Below, one piece after another: positions 1-10,027 of a DNA stretch of 64,000 bases. The position numbers and the translations under genes are program-made. Where the stretch lies: assembly GCF_002937075.1 (NCBI RefSeq), contig NZ_NHSJ01000138.1:1-64000 (forward strand), in the 5' to 3' direction. The first letter of the stretch is position 1. Each line of letters starts with the position of its first letter. The notes beneath the pieces are model-generated. The model did not search any database and was not told the origin of the DNA. It saw only the letters and a program-made list of their open reading frames with translations. The DNA is from Rhodoblastus sphagnicola. Its GTDB lineage: Bacteria; Pseudomonadota; Alphaproteobacteria; Rhizobiales; Beijerinckiaceae.

Positions 1-225
1 GAGCCGCCGCCGTCTACACACTGGTCGAAACCTGCAAGCTCAACGATATTGACCCGCAGGCTTGGCTCGCCGATCTCCTCGCGCGCCTGCCGGATCATCC
101 CGCCAAACAGATCGACGACCTGTTGCCTTGGAAGTGGAGAGAGCGCCAGCTCGCCGCCACTGTCGCCGCCTGATCGCTGAAGCGGTCAAATCCGAGGCTG
201 CCTGCGGCGCCGGTCGGATGCGTAC
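1..225 (+). mobile_element. IS66-family insertion sequence, right end only
   Basis: The window opens inside an IS66-family element. Its transposase ends at 173, and the last bases, 212-225 (GGTCGGATGCGTAC), resemble the terminal inverted repeat typical of IS66 elements (GACCGGGCGCTTAC-like). The reading frame of a different, minus-strand transposase gene resumes exactly at 226, which places the insertion boundary at 225/226. The left end and any 8-bp target duplication lie outside the window. The boundary is inferred from reading-frame continuity, not from seeing both ends. Confidence 0.75.
3..173 (+). CDS. IS66-family transposase, C-terminal fragment (cut by window edge)
   Basis: This is the last 56 codons of an IS66-type (TnpC) transposase, which catalyses transposition of the element. 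The frame runs in from the window edge without a start and ends at TGA 171-173. The visible sequence has the typical IS66 C-terminal signature: a helix reading TLVETCKLNDIDPQAWLADL, then a segment around LPDHPAK, then DDLLPWKW. These residues match the conserved tail after the catalytic domain, whose acidic residues would lie upstream. Whether the full gene is intact cannot be judged. It would be expected to follow tnpA/tnpB in a complete element. Confidence 0.9.
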   Translation, partial: AAAVYTLVETCKLNDIDPQAWLADLLARLPDHPAKQIDDLLPWKWRERQLAATVAA

Positions 226-640
226 AAATCCGCCAAAGTCTTGGCGTTCATTCCGACCCCGCCGCACAGCCATTGAAACGCGACATGCTCCTCGCACAAT
301 CGCGCCACTTGCCGTGCGCTCGCCACGCCCTCGACCGTCGCGTAAAGCCACAGCGCCAAAAGAATGCGTGGATCGGCCGGCGGATGGCCGGGGCGGCCTT
401 CCACAGCCTTTATGCCTGCAAGCAGCGACGTCAGGTCGAGCCCTTCGACAAATCGCCAGACCATGCGGACCCGATGGTCGTGCTGCACGAGTTCATCGAG
501 ACAGACAGCCCGCAAGGCTACCTGCCGTCGCTCCGCCGTGCGAAGCCGCGCCGCCGCCGCGCCGCCGCCGCGTTGGTGCGCTCCGGCGCAGTCTGATGCG
601 GCAGACCGTCAAAAAGTTCTCTCTCGTCGGGTTCTGTCAT
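226..640 (-). pseudogene. IS1182-like (DUF772) transposase, frameshifted and interrupted
   Basis: This is the N-terminal part of an IS1182-like transposase read on the minus strand from ATG at 640. The opening residues MTEPDERELFDGL are followed by a GC repeat (about 544-572) in which the frame changes by one base. The family-typical segments then continue: VCLDELVQHDHRVRMVWRF, DPRILLALWLYATVEGV, ARLCEEHVAFQWLCGG and GMNAKTLADF. The last codon abuts the IS66 end at 225/226, so the rest of the gene is displaced or lost. It therefore carries two lesions, a frameshift and an insertion. The frameshift lies in a slippery GC tract and could be a sequencing error; the IS interruption is independent of it. 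The ends of this older element could not be defined. Confidence 0.8.
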
Positions 641-832
641 CGGCCATGCCCGCAAAAATCTCGATCTCGGCGCCGATTCTAACCTCCGAGAGCCTTGGCG
701 ACTCCCTGATTGAACCAGAAATCGAAAGATTTTCAGCCTCTCAGGCCCCGTCTCCTGCCGTGGGCATCCCGAAGATCAGCGTCCCGGCCAAACCAGTGCG
801 ATCTCCTGTGCTCAAAATGGTTGACTGCGAAC

Positions 833-958
833 ATGAGAACAGCCCATGTCCGCCGGAAGCCTTCGGCGGTCAATTGGCTGTGTGTCGGCATGATCGCAGC
901 AGGTGCGACGCTGGTGGTGTACGTTAATGGTTCGGCGTATTTTGCCGGCCAATGGTGA
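833..958 (+). CDS. possible 41-residue single-pass membrane protein
   Basis: This is a short frame between the transposon debris and manC. It starts with a basic segment (MRTAHVRRK) and continues into one plausible membrane segment (about residues 15-31, WLCVGMIAAGATLVVYV), then a short NGSAYFAGQW tail: an Nin-Cout bitopic topology. No strong ribosome binding site precedes the ATG. It lies 38 bp upstream of manC on the same strand and might be cotranscribed. I recognise no family. It could be a chance frame in a GC-rich spacer. The rest of the 641-996 interval contains no other gene that I can support. Confidence 0.35.
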   Translation: MRTAHVRRKPSAVNWLCVGMIAAGATLVVYVNGSAYFAGQW

Positions 959-996
959 GGCCGGATTAGAGACATGCAGACCGAGCTGAGGAGAGC

Positions 997-2409
997 ATGA
1001 AGAAAATCATTCCTGTGATCATGTGCGGCGGCTCGGGTACCCGCGTTTGGCCTGCCTCGCGCGAGACCATGCCCAAGCAGTTCATCGCTTTGCTCGGCGA
1101 GCGGTCCACCTTTCAGAACACGCTGCTGCGGCTGAACGCCGCAATTTTCGACGAACCGGTGATTGTCACCAACCACGATTACCGTTTTCTCGTGCAGGAA
1201 CAGATGGAGGAGATCGGCGTTCACGGCCAGATCGTGCTTGAGCCGGAGCGCCGCGATTCCGCCGCCGCCGTCGCCATCGCCTGCGAAATCGCCGCCGCCC
1301 GCGCGCCCGACGCATTGGTCGCGGTCTTCGCGGCTGACCATGTCGTGCAAAAGGTCGAGGCGTTCCGGGCTTTGTGCATCAAGGCGGGCGAGGCGGCGGC
1401 GCTGGGCCATATCGTCACGCTCGGCATCACGCCCACCGGACCGGCGACGGGTTACGGCTACATCCGGCCGGGCGCCATCGCCGTGGCGGAGTCCGGCGTC
1501 GCCAAGGTCGAGGCTTTCGTCGAAAAGCCCGACGCCGAGACCGCCGAAAGATATATCGCGCAGGGCTATCTCTGGAACTCCGGCAATTTCTTCTTCCGCG
1601 CCGACGTGATGCGCGGCGAACTCGCCGCCTTCGAGCCGGAAATCGCCGCAGCGGCCGCTGAAGCCTTCGCCAGCGCCAGGACGGACCTCGGCTTCCTCGC
1701 GTTGGACAAGGCGGCTTTCGGCAAGGCGCCGAAAACCTCCATCGACTATGCGGTGATGGAGCGCACCTCGCACGCCGCCGTCATCCCCGCCGACATCGGC
1801 TGGTCGGACGTCGGCAACTGGCAGGCGGTGTGGGAGCTGTCGGACAAGGACGACCATGGCAACGCCATTCGCGGCCATGGCGTCGTGGTCGATGGCGAGA
1901 ATTGCTACGTTCGCGCCGATGACACGCTGACCGCCGTGCTCGGCGTGAAGGACGTGATCGTCGTCACCACCGACGACGCCGTGCTGGTGGTCGGCGCGCA
2001 ATATGGCGACAGGGTCAAGAATCTTGTCGATGAGCTGAAACGCCGCAAGCGCAAGGAAGCGCGGGAGCATCGCCGCGTCTATCGCCCCTGGGGTTATTAC
2101 CAGTCCATCGACAGCGGCGAGCGGCACCAGGTCAAGCGCATCGTGGTCAAGCCCGGCCACAAGCTGTCGCTGCAAAAGCATCATCACCGCGCCGAGCATT
2201 GGATCGTCGTGTGCGGCGCGGCGGAAGTCACCCGCGACGCCGAAACCGTGATGGTGCACGAGAATGAGTCCATCTACCTGCCGATCGGCAGCGTCCACCG
2301 TCTGGTCAATCCCGGCAAGATCGATCTGGAACTCATCGAGGTGCAGACCGGCTCCTATCTCGGCGAGGACGACATCGTCCGCATCGAGGACGTCTATCAC
2401 CGCGCGTGA
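997..2409 (+). CDS. manC: mannose-1-phosphate guanylyltransferase / mannose-6-phosphate isomerase
   Basis: This bifunctional cytoplasmic enzyme makes GDP-mannose from mannose-1-phosphate and GTP, and its C-terminal cupin domain interconverts fructose-6-phosphate and mannose-6-phosphate. The 470 residues match the usual length of the type II family. The N-terminal nucleotidyltransferase domain opens with the GGSGTR loop at 11-16 and MPKQF at 25-29, and FVEKP follows near 173. The isomerase domain begins near residue 362 (RPWGYY) and holds the metal-ligand segment LQKHHHRAEHW. The start is set by GAGGAG just upstream of the ATG. Phosphomannomutase lies 61 bp downstream, so the pair supplies GDP-mannose for exopolysaccharide or lipopolysaccharide sugars. 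Confidence 0.95.
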   Translation: MKKIIPVIMCGGSGTRVWPASRETMPKQFIALLGERSTFQNTLLRLNAAIFDEPVIVTNHDYRFLVQEQMEEIGVHGQIVLEPERRDSAAAVAIACEIAAARAPDALVAVFAADHVVQKVEAFRALCIKAGEAAALGHIVTLGITPTGPATGYGYIRPGAIAVAESGVAKVEAFVEKPDAETAERYIAQGYLWNSGNFFFRADVMRGELAAFEPEIAAAAAEAFASARTDLGFLALDKAAFGKAPKTSIDYAVMERTSHAAVIPADIGWSDVGNWQAVWELSDKDDHGNAIRGHGVVVDGENCYVRADDTLTAVLGVKDVIVVTTDDAVLVVGAQYGDRVKNLVDELKRRKRKEAREHRRVYRPWGYYQSIDSGERHQVKRIVVKPGHKLSLQKHHHRAEHWIVVCGAAEVTRDAETVMVHENESIYLPIGSVHRLVNPGKIDLELIEVQTGSYLGEDDIVRIEDVYHRA

Positions 2410-2470
2410 TCTTCTCTTCCTCTCGGCCCCCGGCGCCTGTGCATGGCGGCCTTTTCCTTGCGAGTCCAAC

Positions 2471-3970
2471 ATGCTGCCCAAGCCCGTCGCCGTCCTTGAG
2501 CCCAACACGTTCGAATATGAGCGCCTGCCTCTGGTGAAGCCGACCGGCTTTCGCGAGTATGACGCGCGCTGGCTGTTCGGCGCGGAGCTGAACCTGATGG
2601 GCGTGCAGGCGCTCGGTCTCGGCCTCGCCACGCTGCTGCACGAAATGGGGGTCAAGCCGCGCCTCGCCACCGGGCATGATTTCCGCTCCTATTCGGCCTC
2701 GATCAAGCAGGCTTTGATGTGCGGCCTGATGGCTGGCGGCGTCGAGGTGGTGGATATCGGTCTGGCCCTGTCGCCCATGGCCTATTTCGCCCAATTCGCG
2801 CTGGATTGCCCGGCCGTGGCCATGGTCACGGCGTCGCACAACGACAATGGCTGGACCGGCGTCAAAATGGGCGCGCAGCGTCCGGTGACCTTTGGCCCGG
2901 ATGAAATGGGGCGGCTGCGCGACATCGTGCTGGAAGGCCGGTTCCAGAGCCGCTCAGGCGGCGGCTACGAATATGTCGAGAACTTCGGCCGGATCTATCT
3001 GGACGATCTCGCGTCGGGCAAGAAACTGAACCGCAAGCTCAAGGTGGTCGCCGCCTGCGGCAATGGCACGGCGGGCGCCTTCGCCCCGCAACTCCTGGAG
3101 CGTCTCGGCTGCGAAATGGTTCCGCTCGACGTGACGCCGGACTACACGTTCCCGCGCTATAACCCCAATCCCGAAGACATGGCGATGCTGCACGCCATGG
3201 CCGCCAAGGTGCGCGAAACCGGCGCCGACGTCGGCCTGGGTTTCGATGGCGACGGCGACCGCTGCGGCGTGGTGGACAATCACGGCGACGAGATTTTCGC
3301 CGACAAGATCGGCGTCATGCTCGCCCGCGACCTGTCAAAACTTCATCGCGGCGCAACCTTCGTGGTCGATGTGAAATCCACCGGCCTGTTCGCCAGCGAT
3401 CCCGTTTTGAAGGCGCACGGGGTCAAGGCCGACTACTGGAAGACCGGGCACAGCCACATCAAGCGCCGCGTCAACGAGTTGAATGCGCTGGCGGGGTTTG
3501 AAAAATCCGGCCATTTCTTCTTCAACACGCCGGTCGGGCGCGGCTATGACGATGGCCTGCTGACGGCGGTTCATGTGCTGGAAATGCTCGACCGCAATCC
3601 GGACAAGAGCATGGCCGACCTTTATGCCGACCTGCCGATGACCTGGGGTTCCCCGACCATGTCGCCGCATTGCGCCGACGAGGTGAAATATGGCGTGGTG
3701 GACAAGGTGATCGCGCGGTTCGAGGCCATGCAGGCGGCAGGCGACCGGATCATCGGCCAGAACATCGAAAGCCTCGTCACGGTCAATGGGGTGCGCGTCA
3801 CCGTCGAGGACGGCACCTGGGGGCTGGTGCGCGCCTCCTCCAACAAGCCCGAACTGGTCGTGGTGATCGAAAGCCCCGCCTCCAAGGAAAATCTCTACGC
3901 CATGTTCAAGGCGGTGGACGCCGTGCTGCGCGAAAATCCGGAAGTCGGCGCGTACAACCAGACCATCTGA
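2471..3970 (+). CDS. manB: phosphomannomutase (phosphohexomutase family)
   Basis: The product interconverts mannose-6-phosphate and mannose-1-phosphate, the substrate of the neighbouring ManC. The 499-residue protein has the alpha-D-phosphohexomutase architecture: the phosphoserine loop TASHNDNGW near residue 120, the metal-binding loop GFDGDGDRCG near 257, a sugar-binding segment around GFEKSGHF, and a C-terminal phosphate-binding domain with the SNKPE-type segment (RASSNKPELVV). The ATG at 2471 was chosen over upstream frame because homology begins there. Phosphoglucomutase activity cannot be excluded from sequence; the manC neighbour favours the mannose role. A hairpin terminator follows directly. 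Confidence 0.9.
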   Translation: MLPKPVAVLEPNTFEYERLPLVKPTGFREYDARWLFGAELNLMGVQALGLGLATLLHEMGVKPRLATGHDFRSYSASIKQALMCGLMAGGVEVVDIGLALSPMAYFAQFALDCPAVAMVTASHNDNGWTGVKMGAQRPVTFGPDEMGRLRDIVLEGRFQSRSGGGYEYVENFGRIYLDDLASGKKLNRKLKVVAACGNGTAGAFAPQLLERLGCEMVPLDVTPDYTFPRYNPNPEDMAMLHAMAAKVRETGADVGLGFDGDGDRCGVVDNHGDEIFADKIGVMLARDLSKLHRGATFVVDVKSTGLFASDPVLKAHGVKADYWKTGHSHIKRRVNELNALAGFEKSGHFFFNTPVGRGYDDGLLTAVHVLEMLDRNPDKSMADLYADLPMTWGSPTMSPHCADEVKYGVVDKVIARFEAMQAAGDRIIGQNIESLVTVNGVRVTVEDGTWGLVRASSNKPELVVVIESPASKENLYAMFKAVDAVLRENPEVGAYNQTI

Positions 3971-3976
3971 TCCTGA

Positions 3977-4010
3977 GGCCCGGAACCATCCGGGTCTTCT
4001 GTTCTTTATT
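3977..4010 (+). terminator. rho-independent terminator after manB
   Basis: A CCCGGA / TCCGGG stem (3979-3984 with 3989-3994), extended by a G-T and a G-C pair, has a four-base loop and is followed by a T-rich run (TCTTCTGTTCTTTATT). It starts six bases after the manB stop codon, as expected for the end of the manC-manB transcript. Confidence 0.75.
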
Positions 4011-4048
4011 ATCGAAAAAAACGATCACAAAAACGTGTTTTGTTCGTT

Positions 4049-4073
4049 TGCGCCAAACCAACTGTTTGGCGCA
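4049..4073 (+). promoter_or_regulatory. perfect 10-bp palindrome upstream of mntH, candidate operator
   Basis: TGCGCCAAAC at 4049-4058 is exactly repeated in inverted orientation as GTTTGGCGCA at 4064-4073, with a 5-base spacer. It sits 39 bp before the mntH start codon. Manganese transporter genes in alphaproteobacteria are controlled by Mur (Fur family) or MntR (DtxR family) binding to dyads near the promoter, so this is a good operator candidate. Which regulator binds is not shown. A role as an RNA hairpin is also possible. Confidence 0.55.
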
Positions 4074-4112
4074 TTGTTGTGCGTGACACCAGCAATCTGT
4101 TTGGATCGCGCC

Positions 4113-5417
<1,305 letters not shown>

Positions 5418-5424
5418 CAAAAGG

Positions 5425-6801
5425 TTAACGCGTGTAACGCGCCGTTCGCGTCCGCAGCGTGACCAGTTCTTCGGACGCGGAAGGGTGCAGCGCCATGGTC
5501 GCGTCGAAATCGGCCTTTTTCGCGCCCAGACGCAGCGAGATGGCCAGCACTTGAACCATTTCCGCGGCGGCGTCGCCGAGAATGTGAACGCCGAGCACGC
5601 GATCGCTGTCGCCATCGACGACAATCTTCATCCGCACCCGGTCGGCGCCGCCGGCAATGGTCGCCCGCATCGGGCGGAAGGAGGTTTGGTAAATATCCAA
5701 GGTCGCGCAACGTTCCCGCGCCTCGGCCTCGGTCAGGCCGACCACGCCAATTTCCGGCGTGGTGAAGACCGCGCTGGGAATGCAGTCGTAATCGACCGTC
5801 TGCGTCCCCCCGCCGAACAGACGTTCCGCCAGCAGATGGCCTTCGCGAATCGCCACCGGGGTCAGATTGACCCGGTTGGTGACATCGCCCACCGCGTGGA
5901 TCGACGGGATAGTCGTGCGGTTTTCGGCATCGACAGCGATCGCGCCGTCTCGATCCGTGGCGACGCCGGTCTTCTCCAGCCCCAGCCCTTGGGTGTGCGG
6001 CGCGCGGCCGGTCGCCACCAGAATCTGGTCGGCCACCAGCGACTGGCCGTTCGACAGTTTCACGCACAGACCGGCGGCGGTCTTTTCCAGCGCCGTCGGC
6101 AGGACGCCTGGCATTTGCCGCACCCCGGTCGCTGTCAGGGCCTCGCTCAGACCCTCGCGCATAAAATCGTCGAAGCCGCGCAAAATCCGGTCGGCGCGGA
6201 AGAGAAGCGTGACCTCCGCGCCGAGGCGGGCGAAAATGCTGGCGAATTCGACGGCGATATAGCCGCTGCCGACAATGACCAGTCGGCGGGGAAACTCGGG
6301 AAGGTCGAAAACTTCGTTCGAGGAAATGGCGTGTTCGATCCCCGGTATAACCGGATGCATCCGCGGCGCGCCGCCGGTGGCGACGAGGATGTGTCGCGCT
6401 GTGACCCGGCGCCCGGAAGCGACCAGCCGCACCGCGTTCGGCCCCTCGATTTCGGCGCGCTGCTGGACGATTTCGACATTGACCTTGGCGAGATTGGCTT
6501 GGTAGAGGCCTGACAGACGGCTGATTTCGGCCTCTTTCGCAGCGACGAGCTTGCGCCAGTCGAATTCGGGTTTGCCGGGCAGGCGCCAGCCAAAACTTTC
6601 GGCCGCCGCGAAATCGTCGGCGAAGCGCGAGGCGTAAACATAGAGTTTTTTCGGCACGCAGCCGCGAATGACGCAGGTTCCGCCAATGCGGAACTCCTCG
6701 GCGATCATGACGCGCGCGCCATGGCCCGCCGCGATGCGCGCCGCGCGCACGCCGCCGGACCCGGCGCCGATGACGAAGAGATCGACGTCGAAGGCGGTCA
6801 T
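5425..6801 (-). CDS. gor: glutathione-disulfide reductase
   Basis: This cytoplasmic FAD enzyme reduces oxidised glutathione with NADPH. The 458 residues carry the FAD loop GAGSGG at 12-17, the redox-active disulfide GGTCVIRGCVPKK with Cys43 and Cys48, a central NADPH-binding GSGYIAVEF segment, and the C-terminal dimerisation end with the catalytic His-Glu context HPSASEE (His439). It is the last gene of a minus-strand operon: the DUF2059 gene stops one base before its ATG, so translation is probably coupled. Convergence with mntH leaves no space for an obvious terminator. The rpiA-DUF2059-gor order is widespread in Rhizobiales. Confidence 0.96.
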   Translation of the reverse strand: MTAFDVDLFVIGAGSGGVRAARIAAGHGARVMIAEEFRIGGTCVIRGCVPKKLYVYASRFADDFAAAESFGWRLPGKPEFDWRKLVAAKEAEISRLSGLYQANLAKVNVEIVQQRAEIEGPNAVRLVASGRRVTARHILVATGGAPRMHPVIPGIEHAISSNEVFDLPEFPRRLVIVGSGYIAVEFASIFARLGAEVTLLFRADRILRGFDDFMREGLSEALTATGVRQMPGVLPTALEKTAAGLCVKLSNGQSLVADQILVATGRAPHTQGLGLEKTGVATDRDGAIAVDAENRTTIPSIHAVGDVTNRVNLTPVAIREGHLLAERLFGGGTQTVDYDCIPSAVFTTPEIGVVGLTEAEARERCATLDIYQTSFRPMRATIAGGADRVRMKIVVDGDSDRVLGVHILGDAAAEMVQVLAISLRLGAKKADFDATMALHPSASEELVTLRTRTARYTR

Positions 6802-6802
6802 G

Positions 6803-7282
6803 TCAAAAATCCTTGCCTTTGGCGCGCAGTTTTTCGCGCAATCGGGTCATCAGCGTCACGGAAGCCGCGCGCCGCCAGTCCGTCACCGCCGCGCCCAGAT
6901 CGCCCATCAGCGCCGGCTGCGCCGCGACATAGGCCTTGCCGGACGCTCCGGCGAAGAACACGGCGCAATCCGCCAGTTCGCGGCGCGAGAGTTTTTGCGC
7001 ATAGAGCGCGGCGGCCTTGGCCGTCATGGCGTCCGCCTGGGCGTCGAAATCCGGCTGAATGTCGGCAAGCGCGGCGTTGAGGTCGGTGGCGAGGTCCGGC
7101 CGCGTCGTCGCAACGCGCGACATGTCCTGGCGCATGGCTTCCGTCAGGCCGTGGAACGAGCGCGCGAGGCCCGAGCTTTCGACGACAAGCCGCGCCAGCC
7201 GAAGGGAATCCGGGTCCACGTCCTCGGCATGGACGGGAAAGGCGAGGGCGGCGATCAGCAGCGAGGCGAACAGACGGCGCAT
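6803..7282 (-). CDS. DUF2059 domain protein with signal peptide
   Basis: A 159-residue protein of unknown function. A clear signal peptide (MRRLFASLLIAALAFPVHA) predicts export to the periplasm. The mature part is mostly helical and carries the DUF2059 region: a helix around ARSFHGLTEAMRQDM, a central segment in which FDAQADAMTAKAAALYA is typical, and the FFAGASGKAYVAAQPAL motif. The family is found next to rpiA and gor across Rhizobiales, but its role is not established. It lies 22 bp after rpiA and 1 bp before gor, consistent with one transcript. Confidence 0.85.
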   Translation of the reverse strand: MRRLFASLLIAALAFPVHAEDVDPDSLRLARLVVESSGLARSFHGLTEAMRQDMSRVATTRPDLATDLNAALADIQPDFDAQADAMTAKAAALYAQKLSRRELADCAVFFAGASGKAYVAAQPALMGDLGAAVTDWRRAASVTLMTRLREKLRAKGKDF

Positions 7283-7304
7283 GGAGCTTCTCAGACTTTA
7301 CCTC

Positions 7305-8018
7305 TCAGGCCTGGAGATCGCCAAGCACGCGAATGCCGGCGGGATCGGCGATGATCACGGCGGTGGCCATGCCGATGAACAGGCCGTGTTCGATCACGCC
7401 GGGGATGGCGTTGAGGGCCGCGGCGAGCGCGTCGGCGTCGGGAATGGAGCCGAAATCGCAATCGAAAATGGCGTTGCCGCCATCGGTGAGAAAGCGCTCG
7501 CCGCTCGTCGTCTTGCGCAGGACGACGGGGCCGGAGCAGCCATGCGCCTTCGCCGCGCGCGCGATCTTGTGGGCGGTCGCGGTGAGGCCAAACAGATCGG
7601 CCTCGACGGGCAGCTTGAATTTGCCGAGACGCGCCACTTCCTTGGAGGGGTCCGTGATCACCACCATGCGCTTCGAGGACGCCGCAACGATCTTCTCGCG
7701 CAAAAGGGCGCCGCCGCCGCCCTTGATCATCCGCAGCGCGGGATCGAATTCGTCGGCGCCGTCCACGGTGAGATCAAGTTCAGGGATTTCGTCGAGCGTC
7801 GTGAGTCTTATGGCCCAGCCCTCCGCCTGGAGGCGGGTGCGTTCCGACGTCGGCACGCAGACCACATCAAGCCCGTCCCGGACCTTTTCGCCGAGGCAAT
7901 CGACGAAATGGGCCGCCGTCGAACCCGTGCCGAGGCCAAGCTTCATTCCGGAACGCACCAGAGCGCCGGCGCGTTCGGCGGCCTGCCGTTTCAATTGTTC
8001 GACTGGAGAAAGAGACAA
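7305..8018 (-). CDS. rpiA: ribose-5-phosphate isomerase A
   Basis: The enzyme interconverts ribose-5-phosphate and ribulose-5-phosphate in the pentose phosphate pathway. I chose a TTG start at 8018 because AGGAGG lies eight bases upstream and it yields 237 residues, the normal family length. A TTG at 8084 would add 22 non-conserved residues and overlap the previous gene. Motifs seen are the phosphate loop GTGSTA at 30-35, the DGADEFD catalytic segment near residue 85 and [11 protein letters not shown] near 96. It lies 62 bp downstream of the ABC transporter gene in the same operon. Confidence 0.95.
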   Translation of the reverse strand: MSLSPVEQLKRQAAERAGALVRSGMKLGLGTGSTAAHFVDCLGEKVRDGLDVVCVPTSERTRLQAEGWAIRLTTLDEIPELDLTVDGADEFDPALRMIKGGGGALLREKIVAASSKRMVVITDPSKEVARLGKFKLPVEADLFGLTATAHKIARAAKAHGCSGPVVLRKTTSGERFLTDGGNAIFDCDFGSIPDADALAAALNAIPGVIEHGLFIGMATAVIIADPAGIRVLGDLQA

Positions 8019-8080
8019 GGGCGCGACCTCCTGCTGGAATTTTACGCCTAAAGGCTCGGGGCGCGAAAGGCAATCGGCGC

Positions 8081-10024
8081 TCAAATTTCCGCCGCGCCGA
8101 ACAGCAGTTCGTCGTCGCGTTTTTCCCTCGGGGTTTCCGTTTCAGGCTGGTCCGGCGTCTCCGCGTGTTGTTCCGCGCGCTGGCGGTTCCACAGCGCGGC
8201 ATAAACCCCGCCCTGGGCGAGCAGGCTATCGTGATCGCCGCGCTCGACGATCGCCCCGTTGTCGATCACCAGGATTTCATCGGCCTTGACGATGGTGGAC
8301 AGGCGGTGGGCGATGACGATGGTGGCGCCTTTGCGCGGCAGGTCTTCCAGCGTCTCCTGGATTTCGCGCTCGGTCAGCGTGTCGAGCGCGCTGGTGGCCT
8401 CGTCGAGCACCAGAATGGAAGGATTTTTCAGCAGGGTCCGCGCGATGGCGACGCGCTGCTTCTCGCCGCCGGACAATTTCAGGCCGCGTTCGCCGACCTG
8501 CGCTTCAAAACCGCCGGGCGCCACCTCCACGAATTTGTCGATCCGCGCCAGAGCCGCCGCCGCCCGCATTTCGTCTTCGGTCGCATCGGGGCGGCCATAG
8601 AGGATGTTGTAGCGGATGGTGTCGTTGAACAGCACATTGTCCTGCGCCGCCATGCCGAGACAGGCGCGCAGGGACACCAGCGAGACTTTCGAGATGTCTT
8701 GCCCGTCGATGAGGATGCGGCCCTGCTGCGGCTGGTAGAAGCGGAAGATCAGCCTCGATATGGTGGATTTGCCGGCCCCGGACGGCCCGACGATCGCCAG
8801 CGTTTTCCCGGCGGGCGCCTCGAAACTCAAGCCGCGCAGGATCGGGCGCGCCGGGTCATAGGCGAAATGGACGTCGTCGAACCGCAAGGCGCCCGCGCTC
8901 ACGATCAGGGCCGGGGCGTCCGGCGCATCCGAGATTTCGTTCGGCTGTTTCAGGATATCGAACATGGCGCTGATGTCGATCAGCGCCTGCTTGATCTCGC
9001 GATAGACCATGCCCATGAAATTCAGCGGCTGGTAAAGCTGGATCATCATGGCGTTGAGCAGCACGAAATCGCCGACGCTGTTGCGTCCGGCCTGAATTCC
9101 GGTGACGCACAATGTCATCAGCGCGATCATGCCGATGGTGAAGATCACGGCCTGGCCGAAGTTCAGCACGGTGAGCGACACATAGCTCTTGACGCTGTTT
9201 TGCTCGTAGCGCGCCATGGTGCGGTCGTAACGCTCGGCCTCGCGTTTTTCCGCGCCGAAATATTTGACCGTTTCGTAATTGAACAGCGAGTCGATGGCCT
9301 TGGCGTTGGCGTCGGAATCGCTCTCGTTCATCGAGCGGCGAATGGCGATGCGCCAGTTGGTGGCGACATAGGTGTAGCCGAGATAGACGATCACCGTGAT
9401 CACCACGATGGCCACGTAGCGCGCGTCGAACTGGAACAACAGCACGCCGAGGACAAGAGCCAGTTCGAAGATGGTGGGAACGCCGGTGAGCATGATCAGG
9501 CGGGTCAACGTCTCGATGGCGTTGCGGCCGCGCTCCAGCACGCGCGTCAGCGCGCCGGTCTTGCGCTCGAGATGGAAGCGTAGCGGCAGGGCGTGCAGAT
9601 GAACGAACACGTCGAGCGCGAGCCGGCGCACCGCGTTCATCGCCACTTCGGCGAACAGCGCGTCGCGCGCCTGGGTGAAGCCGACCATGGCGACCCGCAG
9701 CGCGCCATAAAGCGCGGTGAGCGCGATGGGGCCGGCAAACATTGCCGCAGCGGGAGCCTCGCCCTTGGAAATGTCGGTCAGGGCGTCGGTCGCCCATTTG
9801 AACGCATAGGGCATGGCGACCGTCGCCAGCTTGGCGAAAATCAGCAGGGCGAAGGAGATGACGATGCGAAATTTGAGATCGCCGCGCCGGCTTGGCCAGA
9901 CATAGGGCGAAAGTTCCAGCAGGACGGACCACAGGGGGGCCGGCCGGCGATCGGGGATTTGTTGGTTCAAGGCGTTGCTCGCTTGTGTCAGCCGTGGATA
10001 TGGGGGCGACGGAGTCGGCGACAA
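8081..10024 (-). CDS. ABC exporter of the Atm1/HMT type (fused permease and ATPase)
   Basis: A 647-residue half-transporter working as a homodimer in the inner membrane. The N-terminal membrane domain (about residues 45-335, six helices) carries Atm1-like features such as [15 protein letters not shown], and is followed by an ATPase domain with Walker A GPSGAGKS near 411, signature LSGGE near 515 and Walker [13 protein letters not shown]. Atm1-type exporters move glutathione-derived or sulfur-containing species and counter heavy metals; a gor gene in the same operon fits a glutathione link. The TTG start at 10024 lies three bases after the stop of the upstream gene; a TTG further in (about 9967) is an alternative. 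Confidence 0.9.
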   Translation of the reverse strand: MSPTPSPPYPRLTQASNALNQQIPDRRPAPLWSVLLELSPYVWPSRRGDLKFRIVISFALLIFAKLATVAMPYAFKWATDALTDISKGEAPAAAMFAGPIALTALYGALRVAMVGFTQARDALFAEVAMNAVRRLALDVFVHLHALPLRFHLERKTGALTRVLERGRNAIETLTRLIMLTGVPTIFELALVLGVLLFQFDARYVAIVVITVIVYLGYTYVATNWRIAIRRSMNESDSDANAKAIDSLFNYETVKYFGAEKREAERYDRTMARYEQNSVKSYVSLTVLNFGQAVIFTIGMIALMTLCVTGIQAGRNSVGDFVLLNAMMIQLYQPLNFMGMVYREIKQALIDISAMFDILKQPNEISDAPDAPALIVSAGALRFDDVHFAYDPARPILRGLSFEAPAGKTLAIVGPSGAGKSTISRLIFRFYQPQQGRILIDGQDISKVSLVSLRACLGMAAQDNVLFNDTIRYNILYGRPDATEDEMRAAAALARIDKFVEVAPGGFEAQVGERGLKLSGGEKQRVAIARTLLKNPSILVLDEATSALDTLTEREIQETLEDLPRKGATIVIAHRLSTIVKADEILVIDNGAIVERGDHDSLLAQGGVYAALWNRQRAEQHAETPDQPETETPREKRDDELLFGAAEI

Positions 10025-10027
10025 GCT

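Noticed and set aside
733-2670. A 645-codon minus-strand frame opposite manC
   Set aside because: It is the antisense shadow of manC and the start of manB, which have full family motifs. Its composition (His/Ala/Arg-rich) is typical of antisense GC-rich frames.
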